Assembly: GCA_035626815.1 (NCBI GenBank)
Contig: DASPMY010000049.1
Coordinates: forward strand, 1 to 64,000
DNA: 64,000 bases
Source: Croceibacterium_A sp035626815
GTDB lineage: Bacteria > Pseudomonadota > Alphaproteobacteria > Sphingomonadales > Sphingomonadaceae
Direction: 5' to 3'
Translations under genes and position numbers: made by a program
Notes under the pieces: model-generated
Seen by the model: only the letters and a program-made list of their open reading frames with translations
What the model was told of the DNA's origin: nothing
The model's database searches: none
Shown: in pieces, positions 8,313 to 15,675 of the stretch
Numbering within the stretch: position 1 is the stretch's first letter
How the letters are laid out: every line of letters begins with the position of its first letter

Positions 8313-9512
8313 CTACCTGAACAGCCGCGGGGCGAAGTCGGCCAGGTAGCGCCGCCAGTTGATCCACGTGTGGCCGCCGGCGGTCTCGTTGTAGACGTGC
8401 GCGATGTCGTATTTGTCGAGCATCGCCCGCGTCGGCGCGACGGTGCCGTAGAGGAAATCGTCCTTGCCCATCGCGTAATACACCAGGTCGAGATCGCGCG
8501 CCGCCTCGCGCAATGCGGAGTCGTTGGCCGCCTCGTAGGCGGCGATGTCCTCGGGCCGCTGCAGCCCCATCGAGAACACCGCGATGTGGTCGAACAGCTC
8601 GGGATGGGTGAGGCCGAAGCGCAGCGTATGCGAGCCGCCCATGCTGAGCCCGGCCATCGCCCGGCTCTCCTGCTCGGCCAGCGTGCGGAAGTGGCCGTCG
8701 ACGTACGGGATCAGGTCCTTGACCAGGTCGTCGCCGAAGTCGGTGTTGGCGAGCATGTTGCCGCCCCCGCCGGCGGGCCGGTCCGGCGTGTGGCCGAACG
8801 GCATGACCACGATCATCGGCTGGGCCTTGCCCTCGGCGATCAGGTTGTCGAGGATCAGGTTGGCGTGGCCGACGCTCGTCCAGCTGTCGGCGCTGTCGCC
8901 GGCGCCGTGGACCAGGTACAGCACAGGGTAGCTCTCGATCCCGGTCATGTAGCCGGGCGGGGTGTAGACGTAGGCCGGGCGCGGCGCGCCGAGCGACTCC
9001 GACCAGTAGTCGATCCGCGTCACCGCGCCGTGCGGCACGTCCTTGCGCCAGGTCTGGAACGCGCCCTCGGGGCCGATGACCTCGAAGGTCGAGTTGGTCC
9101 CGACGCGTTCGTGGCTGAACGTGGTGCCCTGCGGGTTGGGCACGCGGGCGCCGTCGACCTGGAAATTGAAGCGGTAGGTGTCGGGCGGCACCGGCACCGC
9201 GGTGGTCGCGGTCCACAGCCCGGTGGCGTCCTTCGTCATCGCCAGGCCGCGCGTCGTGCCGGGCGCCACGCCCATCGGGATCGCCTCGTCGATGTCGTTG
9301 CTGGTCACCCGCACGTCCTGCGCCGCCGGAGCGCACAGGCGGAAGGTGACCCGGCCGTCGGGCAGCTGCTCGACCGACTTGTAGGGGGCGGGCGGGGCGA
9401 ACGGGCTCTGCGGCATGCAGCTCGCCGGCGGCTCGGCCGGGGCGGGCTGGGCGATGGCGGGCGTGGCGGCGAGCCCCGCGAGCAGCGCAGCGACAACGGT
9501 CAGTCGATTCAT
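8313..9512 (-). CDS. Secreted alpha/beta-hydrolase esterase (CE1/Fes-like) with N-terminal CBM48-like domain
   Basis: This 399-residue exported esterase has a signal peptide (MNRLTVVAALLAGLAATPAIA), then an E-set/CBM48-like beta domain at about residues 45-150 (VTFRLCAPAAQDVRV, DTYRFNFQVDGARV), then an esterase domain with the nucleophile elbow GLSMGGS and a terminal His in GGHTWINWRRYL. This is the architecture of xylan-associated feruloyl/acetyl esterases (enterochelin-esterase-like family). ATG at 9512 is chosen by the signal peptide. It is divergent from the GH3 gene across a 75-base gap, which suggests joint control and joint action on plant polysaccharide. The exact ester is not predictable. 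Confidence 0.88.
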   Translation of the reverse strand: MNRLTVVAALLAGLAATPAIAQPAPAEPPASCMPQSPFAPPAPYKSVEQLPDGRVTFRLCAPAAQDVRVTSNDIDEAIPMGVAPGTTRGLAMTKDATGLWTATTAVPVPPDTYRFNFQVDGARVPNPQGTTFSHERVGTNSTFEVIGPEGAFQTWRKDVPHGAVTRIDYWSESLGAPRPAYVYTPPGYMTGIESYPVLYLVHGAGDSADSWTSVGHANLILDNLIAEGKAQPMIVVMPFGHTPDRPAGGGGNMLANTDFGDDLVKDLIPYVDGHFRTLAEQESRAMAGLSMGGSHTLRFGLTHPELFDHIAVFSMGLQRPEDIAAYEAANDSALREAARDLDLVYYAMGKDDFLYGTVAPTRAMLDKYDIAHVYNETAGGHTWINWRRYLADFAPRLFR

Positions 9513-9587
9513 GGTTTCTCCCTTCCGTTTGATTGGACGGGCAAATGCGGCAAAAGGCAAGGCCGCGAACGTGGCTGGGAGATGACG

Positions 9588-11810
9588 ATGGGTGCGTGGA
9601 TGCGGAGCGGGACCGGGCGGACGGCGTCGGCGCTGGCGGCGCTGGCGATGGCGGCGTTGCCGCTGGCCGCCCCCGCGCAGGACGATCCCGCCGTCCGCGC
9701 CGCCGCGACCGAGGCGCGGATGACCGACGACGAGCGCGTCGCGCTGACGCTCGGCCACCTCACTTCGGCGATGCCGGGCCGCCCGGCGCCGCCGCCCGAG
9801 GCCCGCCCCGGCGCCGGCTACATTCCGGGCATCCCGCGGCTCGGCATTCCGGCGCTGTACGAGACCGACGCCAGCCTCGGCGTCAGCTGGATCGGGGGCG
9901 CGCGCGGCAACGGGGCGACGCAGCTGCCCTCCGGCATCGCGCAAGCCTCGAGCTGGAACGTCGGGCTGGTCGAGCGCGGCGGGCGGATGATCGGCGCCGA
10001 GGCGCGCGCCAAGGGTTATAACGTCATGCTCGCGGGCGGGATCAACCTGATGCGCGAGCCGCGCAGCGGACGCACGTTCGAGTACTTCAGCGAGGATCCG
10101 CTGCTCGCAGGGCTGCTCGGCGGCGCGGCGGTGCGCGGCATCCAGTCGAACCACGTGATCTCGACGCTCAAGCATTTCGCGATCAACCCGCAGGAGACCG
10201 GGCGCGCGTTCATGAACACGGTGATCGCCGAGGACGCGCTGCGCGAGAGCGACCTGCTGGCGTTCGAGATCGCGCTCGAACAAGGCGACCCGGGCGCGGT
10301 GATGTGCGCCTACAACGCCACCAACGGGGCGCCGAGCTGCGGCAACAGGTTCCTGCTGACCGACGTGCTGCGGCGCGAGTGGGGCTTCGACGGCTTCGTG
10401 ATGAGCGACTGGGGCGCGGTCGATGCGCTCGACTACGCGCTCGCCGGGCTCGACCAGCAGTCGGGCGCGGGAATCGACCCGCAGCCGTTCTTCGGCGAGC
10501 CGCTCAAGGCGGCGGCGCAGCGCGACCCGGCGTACCGCGAGCGGCTCGGCGAGATGGTCCGCGGCATCCTCCACGCGATCTACGACAACGGGCTCGACGC
10601 GCACCCGGCGGTGCTCGGCGAGGTCGACGCCGCGGCTCACTCCGAGGTCGCGCTGCAGGTCGCGCGCGAGGGCATCGTGCTGCTGACCAACCGCGACGGC
10701 ATCCTGCCGCTCGGGCCCGAGGTGAAGCGCATCGTGGTGATCGGTGGGCACGCCGATGCCGGCACCGTGGTCGGCGGCGGCTCGTCGAAAGTGCTCGGCG
10801 ACGGCGGGCCGTCGATCTCGATCCCGTTCCTGCGCGACGGGACCGGTCCGTTCGTGGCGATGCTCGACCAGGACTTCAACCGCTCGGCCCCGCTGGCCGC
10901 GATCCGCGCCGCGGCGCCTGGGGCCACGGTGCGTTTCCGTGACGGGCGCTACGCCAGCGAGGCGGCCTTGGCGGCGGTCGATGCCGACGTGGCGATCGTC
11001 TTCGTCACCCAGTACCAGACCGAGGGGTTCGATGTCCCGAACCTGTCGCTGCCGCAATTCCAGGATGCGCTGATCGAGACCGTGGCGCAGGCCAATCCCA
11101 ACACCATCGTGGTGCTGCAGACCGGCGGGCCGGTGTTCATGCCGTGGCAGGACCAGGTCGCCGCGGTGGTCGAGGCGTGGTATCCCGGCGCGCGCGGCGG
11201 CGAGGCGATCGCCGACGTGCTGTTCGGCAAGGTCAATCCGTCGGGGCGCTTGCCGGTCACCTTCCCCAAGACCGCGCTCCAGCTGCCGCGCCCGGTGCTC
11301 GACGGGCTCGACGTGGTCGAGCCCAGTTTCGTCGGCGTCGGCGCGCCGGGGCAGAAGCTCGACGTCGACTACGACATCGAGGGCTCGGACATCGGCTACC
11401 GGTGGTACGCCCGCGAAGGGTTCGAGCCGCTGTTCGCGCTCGGCCACGGCCTCGGCTACACCAGCTTCGCGCACGACGGGCTGGAGATCGTCCGCAGCGG
11501 CGACCGGCTGGCGGCGCGCTTCACCGTGCGCAACACCGGCGAGCGCGCCGGGGCGGACGTGGCGCAAGTCTACCTCGCCGAGGCCGCCGGACGCCCGCTC
11601 CGCCGCCTCGCCGGCTTCGCCCGGCTCGAGCTCGAGCCGGGCGAGGCGCGGCAGGTCGAGGTGCCGCTCGAATGGCGCACGATCGCCGAATGGCACGACG
11701 GCGGCTGGCTGGTCGCCCCGGGCGCCTACCGCTTCGTCCTCGCCCGGGATGCGCTGGCCGACGGGCCCGCGGCTACGATCGAGCTTTCCGCGCGACGCAG
11801 CGCGAGGTAG
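9588..11810 (+). CDS. Secreted glycoside hydrolase family 3 beta-glycosidase
   Basis: This 740-residue GH3 enzyme has a signal peptide ending near APAQ. The N-terminal TIM-barrel domain carries STLKHFAINPQETGR and the nucleophile motif GFVMSDWG with Asp274. The second alpha/beta domain runs from about 400 (LPLGPEVKRIVVIGGHAD) and a C-terminal fibronectin III-like domain is present (FTVRNTGERAGADVAQVYL). GH3 enzymes release terminal beta-glucose or beta-xylose. Of two ATGs, 9588 has the better spacing from GGGAG (9577-9581). The divergent esterase suggests hemicellulose or cellodextrin use. No TonB receptor or transporter for sugars is adjacent. Confidence 0.93.
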   Translation: MGAWMRSGTGRTASALAALAMAALPLAAPAQDDPAVRAAATEARMTDDERVALTLGHLTSAMPGRPAPPPEARPGAGYIPGIPRLGIPALYETDASLGVSWIGGARGNGATQLPSGIAQASSWNVGLVERGGRMIGAEARAKGYNVMLAGGINLMREPRSGRTFEYFSEDPLLAGLLGGAAVRGIQSNHVISTLKHFAINPQETGRAFMNTVIAEDALRESDLLAFEIALEQGDPGAVMCAYNATNGAPSCGNRFLLTDVLRREWGFDGFVMSDWGAVDALDYALAGLDQQSGAGIDPQPFFGEPLKAAAQRDPAYRERLGEMVRGILHAIYDNGLDAHPAVLGEVDAAAHSEVALQVAREGIVLLTNRDGILPLGPEVKRIVVIGGHADAGTVVGGGSSKVLGDGGPSISIPFLRDGTGPFVAMLDQDFNRSAPLAAIRAAAPGATVRFRDGRYASEAALAAVDADVAIVFVTQYQTEGFDVPNLSLPQFQDALIETVAQANPNTIVVLQTGGPVFMPWQDQVAAVVEAWYPGARGGEAIADVLFGKVNPSGRLPVTFPKTALQLPRPVLDGLDVVEPSFVGVGAPGQKLDVDYDIEGSDIGYRWYAREGFEPLFALGHGLGYTSFAHDGLEIVRSGDRLAARFTVRNTGERAGADVAQVYLAEAAGRPLRRLAGFARLELEPGEARQVEVPLEWRTIAEWHDGGWLVAPGAYRFVLARDALADGPAATIELSARRSAR

Positions 11811-11819
11811 CCACCGAGC

Positions 11820-12311
11820 ATGGCCCGTACGCCGCCGACCCGCAGCTTCCGTTCGCGCCCCGGCTGGAAGGAAGTCGTGCTGTCGGTGTTCTTCATTCCG
11901 CTCGCGGCGATCCTGTGGGTCGACGTCGTTGTCGATTCCGGGCGCGAGGGCCTGCCGGTGGCGCTGGCGACCACGGCGATGGCCGGGCTCGGCCTGCTGG
12001 TGGTATGGCGCCGGCGGCTGCCGTGGCACGGCCCGGCGCTGGTCGCCGACGCCGAGGGCGCGTGGTTCTGGCCCGAGCGCCCCCGGCGCCTGTTCATGCC
12101 GTGGGCCGACGTCGCCTCGGTCGGCTGGGACCCGTCCGACCGTTCGCTCGTGTTCCACCCGGTCGTGCCCGGCACGTACGACCAGCGGCACCTGATCTGG
12201 CTGCGCCGGCCGCCGGCCGTGCCGTCCGACATCCGCACCGAGGACGGGACCTATTTCGGCGCCGTGCTCGAGGACTATCTGCCGCCGAAGCGGGGCGCGC
12301 CGAAGCCATGA
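11820..12311 (+). CDS. Small two-helix membrane protein of unknown function
   Basis: The 163-residue protein has a basic N-terminus, two hydrophobic segments (about 20-38 and 46-64) and a soluble C-terminal half. The pattern FMPWADVASVGWDPSDRSLVF is like the PH-like domains of small bacterial membrane proteins, a resemblance only. The start ATG lies nine bases after the GH3 stop, and its own stop overlaps the sulfotransferase start as ATGA, so it is probably co-transcribed with both neighbours. Confidence 0.7.
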   Translation: MARTPPTRSFRSRPGWKEVVLSVFFIPLAAILWVDVVVDSGREGLPVALATTAMAGLGLLVVWRRRLPWHGPALVADAEGAWFWPERPRRLFMPWADVASVGWDPSDRSLVFHPVVPGTYDQRHLIWLRRPPAVPSDIRTEDGTYFGAVLEDYLPPKRGAPKP

Positions 12312-13234
12312 CCGGCGCCCGGGCCGCGCCGCCCGACTTCGCCATCGTCGGCGCGCCCAAGTGCGGCACCACGGCGCTCTACAGCTACCTCGCGACGCAT
12401 CCGGGCATCGCCATGGCGGCGCGCAAGGAGCCGGGCTTCTGGTGCACCGACGCGGAGGCGCCGTGGCGGGTCACCGACCGCGCCGCATACGACGCGCTGT
12501 GGGCCGGCGCGGCGCCCGGCGCCGTGCGCGGCGAGGCGACGCCGGTGTACCTGCAGTCGGCGGTCGCGATCCCGCGCCTGCTCGCCGCCCGGCCGGACGC
12601 GCGGCTGATCGCGATGATCCGCAACCCGCTGGAGATGGCCGCCTCGCGCCACGCCGACCTGCTGTTCGGGCCCAACGAGGACGTCGCCGAGTTCGAGGCC
12701 GCCTGGCGGCTGCAGGAGCGGCGCCGCAACGGCGAGGATCTGCCGCCCGGCTGCCGCGAGCCGGCCGTGCTGCAATATCTCGCCAACGCCGCGATCGGCG
12801 ACCAGCTCGAGCGGTTCGTGGCGCTTGTCCCGCCCGCCCAGCGGCTGGTGATCGTCTATGACGACTTGCGCCGCGATCCGGGCGGCGAGTACCGCCGCGT
12901 GCTCGAGTGGCTCGGGCTGCCCGACGACGGGCGCGGCGACTTCGCCCCGGTCCACGCCCGCCGCGCGCTGCGCTGGGCCGGGCTGGCGGGCTGGCAGCGT
13001 GCGCTCGCCCGGCGGGTCGGCTGGCTCTACCGCCCGGCGCGCGCGCTGGCCCACGCCGCCGGCATCAGCCCGGCGGCGCTCAACGTCCGCCCCGCTCCGC
13101 GGCGGCCCCTCCGCGCGGAATTCGAAGCCGAGCTGATCGCCGCCTTCGCGCCCCAGGTCGACAAGGCCGCGCGCCTGCTCGGCCGCGACCTGGCCGCGTG
13201 GAGGACACCGGCGAGCACAATTCGATCGCGCTGA
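12308..13234 (+). CDS. Sulfotransferase family protein with altered 3' end
   Basis: This 308-residue protein has the PAPS-binding 5' loop GAPKCGTTALYSYL near residues 15-28 and the 3'-phosphate-binding segment MIRNPLEMAASRH in the middle, so it is a PAPS-dependent sulfotransferase of the bacterial Sulfotransfer_1/3 type, acceptor unknown. The normal family end is around LLGRDLAAWR; the last nine or so codons and the stop lie on sequence that in other frames encodes RHS-core residues. The native 3' end was therefore probably replaced when RHS debris was joined here. The enzyme core looks complete. Confidence 0.82.
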   Translation: MTGARAAPPDFAIVGAPKCGTTALYSYLATHPGIAMAARKEPGFWCTDAEAPWRVTDRAAYDALWAGAAPGAVRGEATPVYLQSAVAIPRLLAARPDARLIAMIRNPLEMAASRHADLLFGPNEDVAEFEAAWRLQERRRNGEDLPPGCREPAVLQYLANAAIGDQLERFVALVPPAQRLVIVYDDLRRDPGGEYRRVLEWLGLPDDGRGDFAPVHARRALRWAGLAGWQRALARRVGWLYRPARALAHAAGISPAALNVRPAPRRPLRAEFEAELIAAFAPQVDKAARLLGRDLAAWRTPASTIRSR

Positions 13235-13644
13235 TCCCGACGGCAACGGCATCGCCACCGCGACGATCCGCTATGACGAGTACGGCATCCCGTGGTTCAC
13301 CCAGGGCGCGCGGTTCATGTACACCGGGCAGATGTATTCGAACGAGATCGGGATGTACTCCTACAAGGCCCGGATGTACTCGCCCTCGCTCGGCCGGTTC
13401 ATGCAGACCGACCCGATCGGGTACGAGGACCAGTTCAATCTGTATGGGTACGTGGGGAACGATCCGATTAATGGCATCAATCCGACGGCAACGACGTGCG
13501 CAGTCCGGAAAGCGATTCAGAGGTAAAGTCGATAACAATGCCACCAACTTCTCGGATGACGACATTGACGCTATCGAAGGATCCTCCACCGCAGCGGTAA
13601 ACCGACTAAGAGAAGGTGACTGGTTATGCGTTGGACAATCATAA
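13203..13644 (+). pseudogene. Truncated, frameshifted RHS core and toxin-tail remnant
   Basis: One frame (from about 13233) reads PDGNGIATATIRYDEYGIP, then GMYSYKARMYSPSLGRF, QTDPIGYEDQFNLYGYVGND and PINGINPT, the well-known RHS/YD-repeat-associated core preceding a variable C-terminal toxin. Upstream residues (EHNSIAL) lie in another frame, and after INPT the frame shifts again to a tail ending at the TAA near 13644. No N-terminal RHS repeats or secretion domains are present. It is a decayed 3' scrap of an RHS/WapA-type polymorphic toxin gene. The variable tail (FSDDDIDAIEGSSTAAVNR) is not recognised. Confidence 0.8.
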
Positions 13645-14004
13645 CAATGCTAGCTGCCGCTCTGCCTGGCAGCGTGCGGACAAACATCCGAGGTTGGCCT
13701 GCTCCCGAAAGCCATACCCCAACTCTTTAGATTTGAGGGGTTTGTCAGACACAGTTTGGTATGATTCAGTAGATTCCGGGACAAGTATCTTCTTTGATTT
13801 TGAGAGCATGAGATAAAGCCTACTTCGAAATACAGTGAAATTGGCCATCTGGACTCTCATTTCAGCAGTCCAATCACCGGCTTTGGAAACATCGAAGTCA
13901 ATTGCATGCATGGGGGATTTACATTTACCATGCCGAAAAGGGTCGATGTGGCAGCGTGCACCGTTCTCGCCTATAATTGCAAAATAGGCCGAAATTATCT
14001 ATGA
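13626..14004 (+). pseudogene. Possible decayed lipoprotein gene after the RHS tail
   Basis: An ATG overlaps the end of the RHS tail and begins MRWTIITMLAAALPGS, a signal-peptide-like start. After a one-base shift the reading continues CGQTSEVGLLPKAIPQLFRF, then in a third frame SDTVWYDSVDSGTSIFFDF, then back to GHLDSHFSSPITGFGNIEV and onward to a stop at 14002. Position behind a toxin tail would fit an immunity protein, but three frame changes are needed. An uninterrupted 90-codon frame on the opposite strand (13639-13911) is an alternative. The base composition is clearly more AT-rich than in neighbouring genes. Confidence 0.3.
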
Positions 14005-14211
14005 GGCAATGTGAATTGCCATAGTCTTGACTCCGGAAGACATTTTGAATATTGGATTATGGATGGGTATAGAACAATATCGACTTGTTGTCAAAGAATA
14101 GCCGAAGAGTAACTCCTCTATATGGCGCGAGATATCGGTATAGCCGTCCGGGTGCTGAGATTTTTCTAATTCGTTCCGGATAAATTCGCTGGACAGTGTG
14201 CATAGCTCACT
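13999..14211 (-). pseudogene. Possible C-terminal fragment of an unknown gene
   Basis: In AT-rich DNA the minus strand is open and has protein-like composition (SSEFIRNELEKSQHPDGYTD, then HIEELLFGYSLTTSRYC) down to TAG at 13999-14001. Upstream it runs into GC-rich sequence that belongs to the transposase remnant, so its 5' part is missing and no credible start is present. The product is not recognised. It could also be a chance open frame. Confidence 0.28.
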
Positions 14212-14540
14212 TCGCGCGCATCGACATTCCCGGCGTCGCGCACCACTGACCCCGCGCGGCAACCGCCGCCAGCCGGTGTTCGTCCGCGACGCGGACCGCG
14301 CGCCCTATCTGAGCTGTTGCGTGCGGGGTGCGCCGCGGCCGGGTGCGCTTACCCACCTGATGACAAGCCCGTCCACCTGATCCTCACGCCGGAGGCCGCC
14401 GACGGCTTGCGCGCCGCACTTGGCCAGGCGCAACGGCGCTATCCGCCACGTCAACTTCCGAAGGCTGGCGCAGGTACCTGTTCCAAGGCCGCTTCGCCAG
14501 CTACGCGACGGACGGCGCGCACCCGATGGCGGTGCAGTAG
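14209..14540 (+). pseudogene. Decayed REP-associated tyrosine transposase (RAYT, Y1 family)
   Basis: Pieces of a RAYT/TnpA_REP protein follow each other in three frames: FARIDIPGVAHH, then RGNRRQPVFVRDADRAPYL, then VHLILTPEAADGLRAALGQ, then HVNF and GWRRYLFQGRFASYATDGA before TAG at 14538. The catalytic HUH region is damaged and the C-terminus is missing. The remnant is therefore inactive. Such genes are domesticated mobile elements tied to REP palindromes. Confidence 0.75.
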
Positions 14541-14565
14541 GTTTGCCGTCATTTCCAGCCGGAGC

Positions 14566-14608
14566 TGGTGCCGCTCAACGGTTTCGAACCGTTGACCGCA
14601 TGATTACG
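14566..14608 (-). repeat. Degenerate 3' half of tRNA-Thr, possible attachment site remnant
   Basis: These 43 bases match the 3' half of the intact tRNA-Thr at 21365-21440, from the CCA end through the T arm to the anticodon, at 38 of 43 positions and in the same orientation. The 5' half is absent. The intact gene and this copy are direct repeats about 6.8 kb apart, as left by integration into a tRNA gene. Confidence 0.7.
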
Positions 14609-14822
14609 TGGGTCGGAAAGGCCTTTCACAAGGGTCACGCGACGCGACCGTACGAAGGGTATTCAGAGGCTGTTGGGTCAGGGTCGGCCGCGAACGAGTA
14701 ACCTGCAGTGTAACAGCGAAGAAGCCAGGACCCCCTAGCTCGGGTCAAAGGGCTTCCCGAAGATCACATTCCGCGATCCTCGGCGCTTCCAGCCGCAAGC
14801 CCGCAATTCCTGCCGAAAGTGG
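14609..14822. other. Non-coding stretch between two tRNA-Thr fragments
   Basis: I see no gene here. Short open frames exist on the plus strand but lack ribosome sites and any family resemblance. The stretch lies between two degenerate tRNA-Thr 3' halves and is probably element junction debris. Confidence 0.4.
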
Positions 14823-14865
14823 CGGTGCAGCTTAGCGGACTCAAACCGCTAGGCCCATCATTGCG
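14823..14865 (-). repeat. Second degenerate tRNA-Thr 3' half
   Basis: This copy matches the tRNA-Thr 3' half at 34 of 43 positions. Two of the differences are a compensating pair in the T stem (AGCGG with CCGCT instead of AACGG with CCGTT), so it looks derived from a different functional tRNA, such as one carried by an incoming element. Its orientation is the same as at 14566 and 21365. Confidence 0.6.
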
Positions 14866-14896
14866 ATGGCGATCGGCACTTACCGAGGATGCAGTG

Positions 14897-15556
14897 TCAT
14901 TCAGGTTCGGGGCTCCCCGGCTCCAGCCCCGAGGTGACGGTGCTGCTGTCGCGCTCGGCGCCGTAAGCCGCCAAGAAGACGTCGACGCCGCGTGCCGCTA
15001 CCGCGCGGCATTCTTCCAGGTCGGGGTGTTCGACCACGCCCAGAAGACGCCGTTCCACCAAATCGGTGTCCATCAAACCCTTGAACTGCACGGTCGCTTG
15101 CCAGGGATCGACATCACGCAGCCGACCTTCGGCGATGAGCTCCTGGAACTTGTGGCACATGATCATCCACGCCGGCTTGAGCACATTAATCCAGAAATGC
15201 CGGCCGATCGCTGACTCTTCCGCCTGTCCCGAGACCATCCGGAAATAGCGCGTCGGCCGAAGCGACAAGCGCTGCATCAGGTAGCCGGTGCCGACGATGA
15301 TGAGCGACTTGCGCAAATCCGGCTCGTGGGCAGCCGTCCCGACGATGGCCCCCGCATTCGTCTCGATCTCGTCATCGAGGACGGCCAGGAACAGCTCCTC
15401 CTTCGACTTGAAGTAGCTGTAGAGGGTGGCTTTGGAGCCGCCGAGGCGCTCGGCGATCGTCGACATCGATGTCCGTTCGAATCCGTTCTCGAGAAAGATC
15501 TCGGACGCGACTCGGACGATTTCCTTTCGCCGCTTTTCGCTTTTGGTCCTGGCCAC
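14897..15556 (-). CDS. TetR family repressor of the adjacent efflux operon
   Basis: The 219-residue protein has a TetR_N helix-turn-helix at about residues 10-55 (VASEIFLENGFERTSMSTI, GGSKATLYSYFKSKEELFL) and an all-helical ligand-binding C-terminus of the AcrR-like C-terminal type. GTG at 15556 is preferred because AGGAGG lies just upstream. It is divergent from the outer-membrane factor gene; two ACCGTACGGT palindromes in the gap are its probable operators. It likely represses both itself and the pump and is relieved by a pump substrate. Confidence 0.9.
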   Translation of the reverse strand: MARTKSEKRRKEIVRVASEIFLENGFERTSMSTIAERLGGSKATLYSYFKSKEELFLAVLDDEIETNAGAIVGTAAHEPDLRKSLIIVGTGYLMQRLSLRPTRYFRMVSGQAEESAIGRHFWINVLKPAWMIMCHKFQELIAEGRLRDVDPWQATVQFKGLMDTDLVERRLLGVVEHPDLEECRAVAARGVDVFLAAYGAERDSSTVTSGLEPGSPEPE

Positions 15557-15599
15557 ACTGCCTCCTGCAAGCCGCTGACTTTCTAGCCTAAACCATACC

Positions 15600-15613
15600 A
15601 TACCGTACGGTAT
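15600..15613. promoter_or_regulatory. Palindromic operator 1 of the TetR/efflux divergon
   Basis: ATACCGTACGGTAT is a perfect 14-bp palindrome in the gap between the repressor gene and the pump genes. Its core is repeated at 15639-15648. Placement and symmetry fit a TetR-family operator. Confidence 0.75.
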
Positions 15614-15638
15614 TGACAAGGGAGCGACTCGAAACTAA

Positions 15639-15648
15639 ACCGTACGGT
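15639..15648. promoter_or_regulatory. Palindromic operator 2 of the TetR/efflux divergon
   Basis: ACCGTACGGT repeats the core of operator 1, with centres about 37 bases apart. It lies about 28 bases before the start of the outer-membrane factor gene, where binding would block its transcription. Confidence 0.7.
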
Positions 15649-15675
15649 ACAGTTACAGGTTTAGGGATTCATCCA

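Noticed and set aside
8313..12191. A 1292-codon open frame on the minus strand spanning the esterase and GH3 genes
   Set aside because: Only its last 399 codons are the esterase. The rest is antisense to GH3 and has the His/Arg/Gln-rich composition of a GC-driven shadow frame.
13639..13911. 90-codon minus-strand frame in the AT-rich zone
   Set aside because: No start context or recognisable pattern. The plus-strand reading has a signal peptide and continues the RHS tail, but the choice is uncertain.
14608..14835. Short plus-strand frame between the tRNA-Thr fragments
   Set aside because: Begins inside tRNA-derived sequence, no ribosome site, no similarity.
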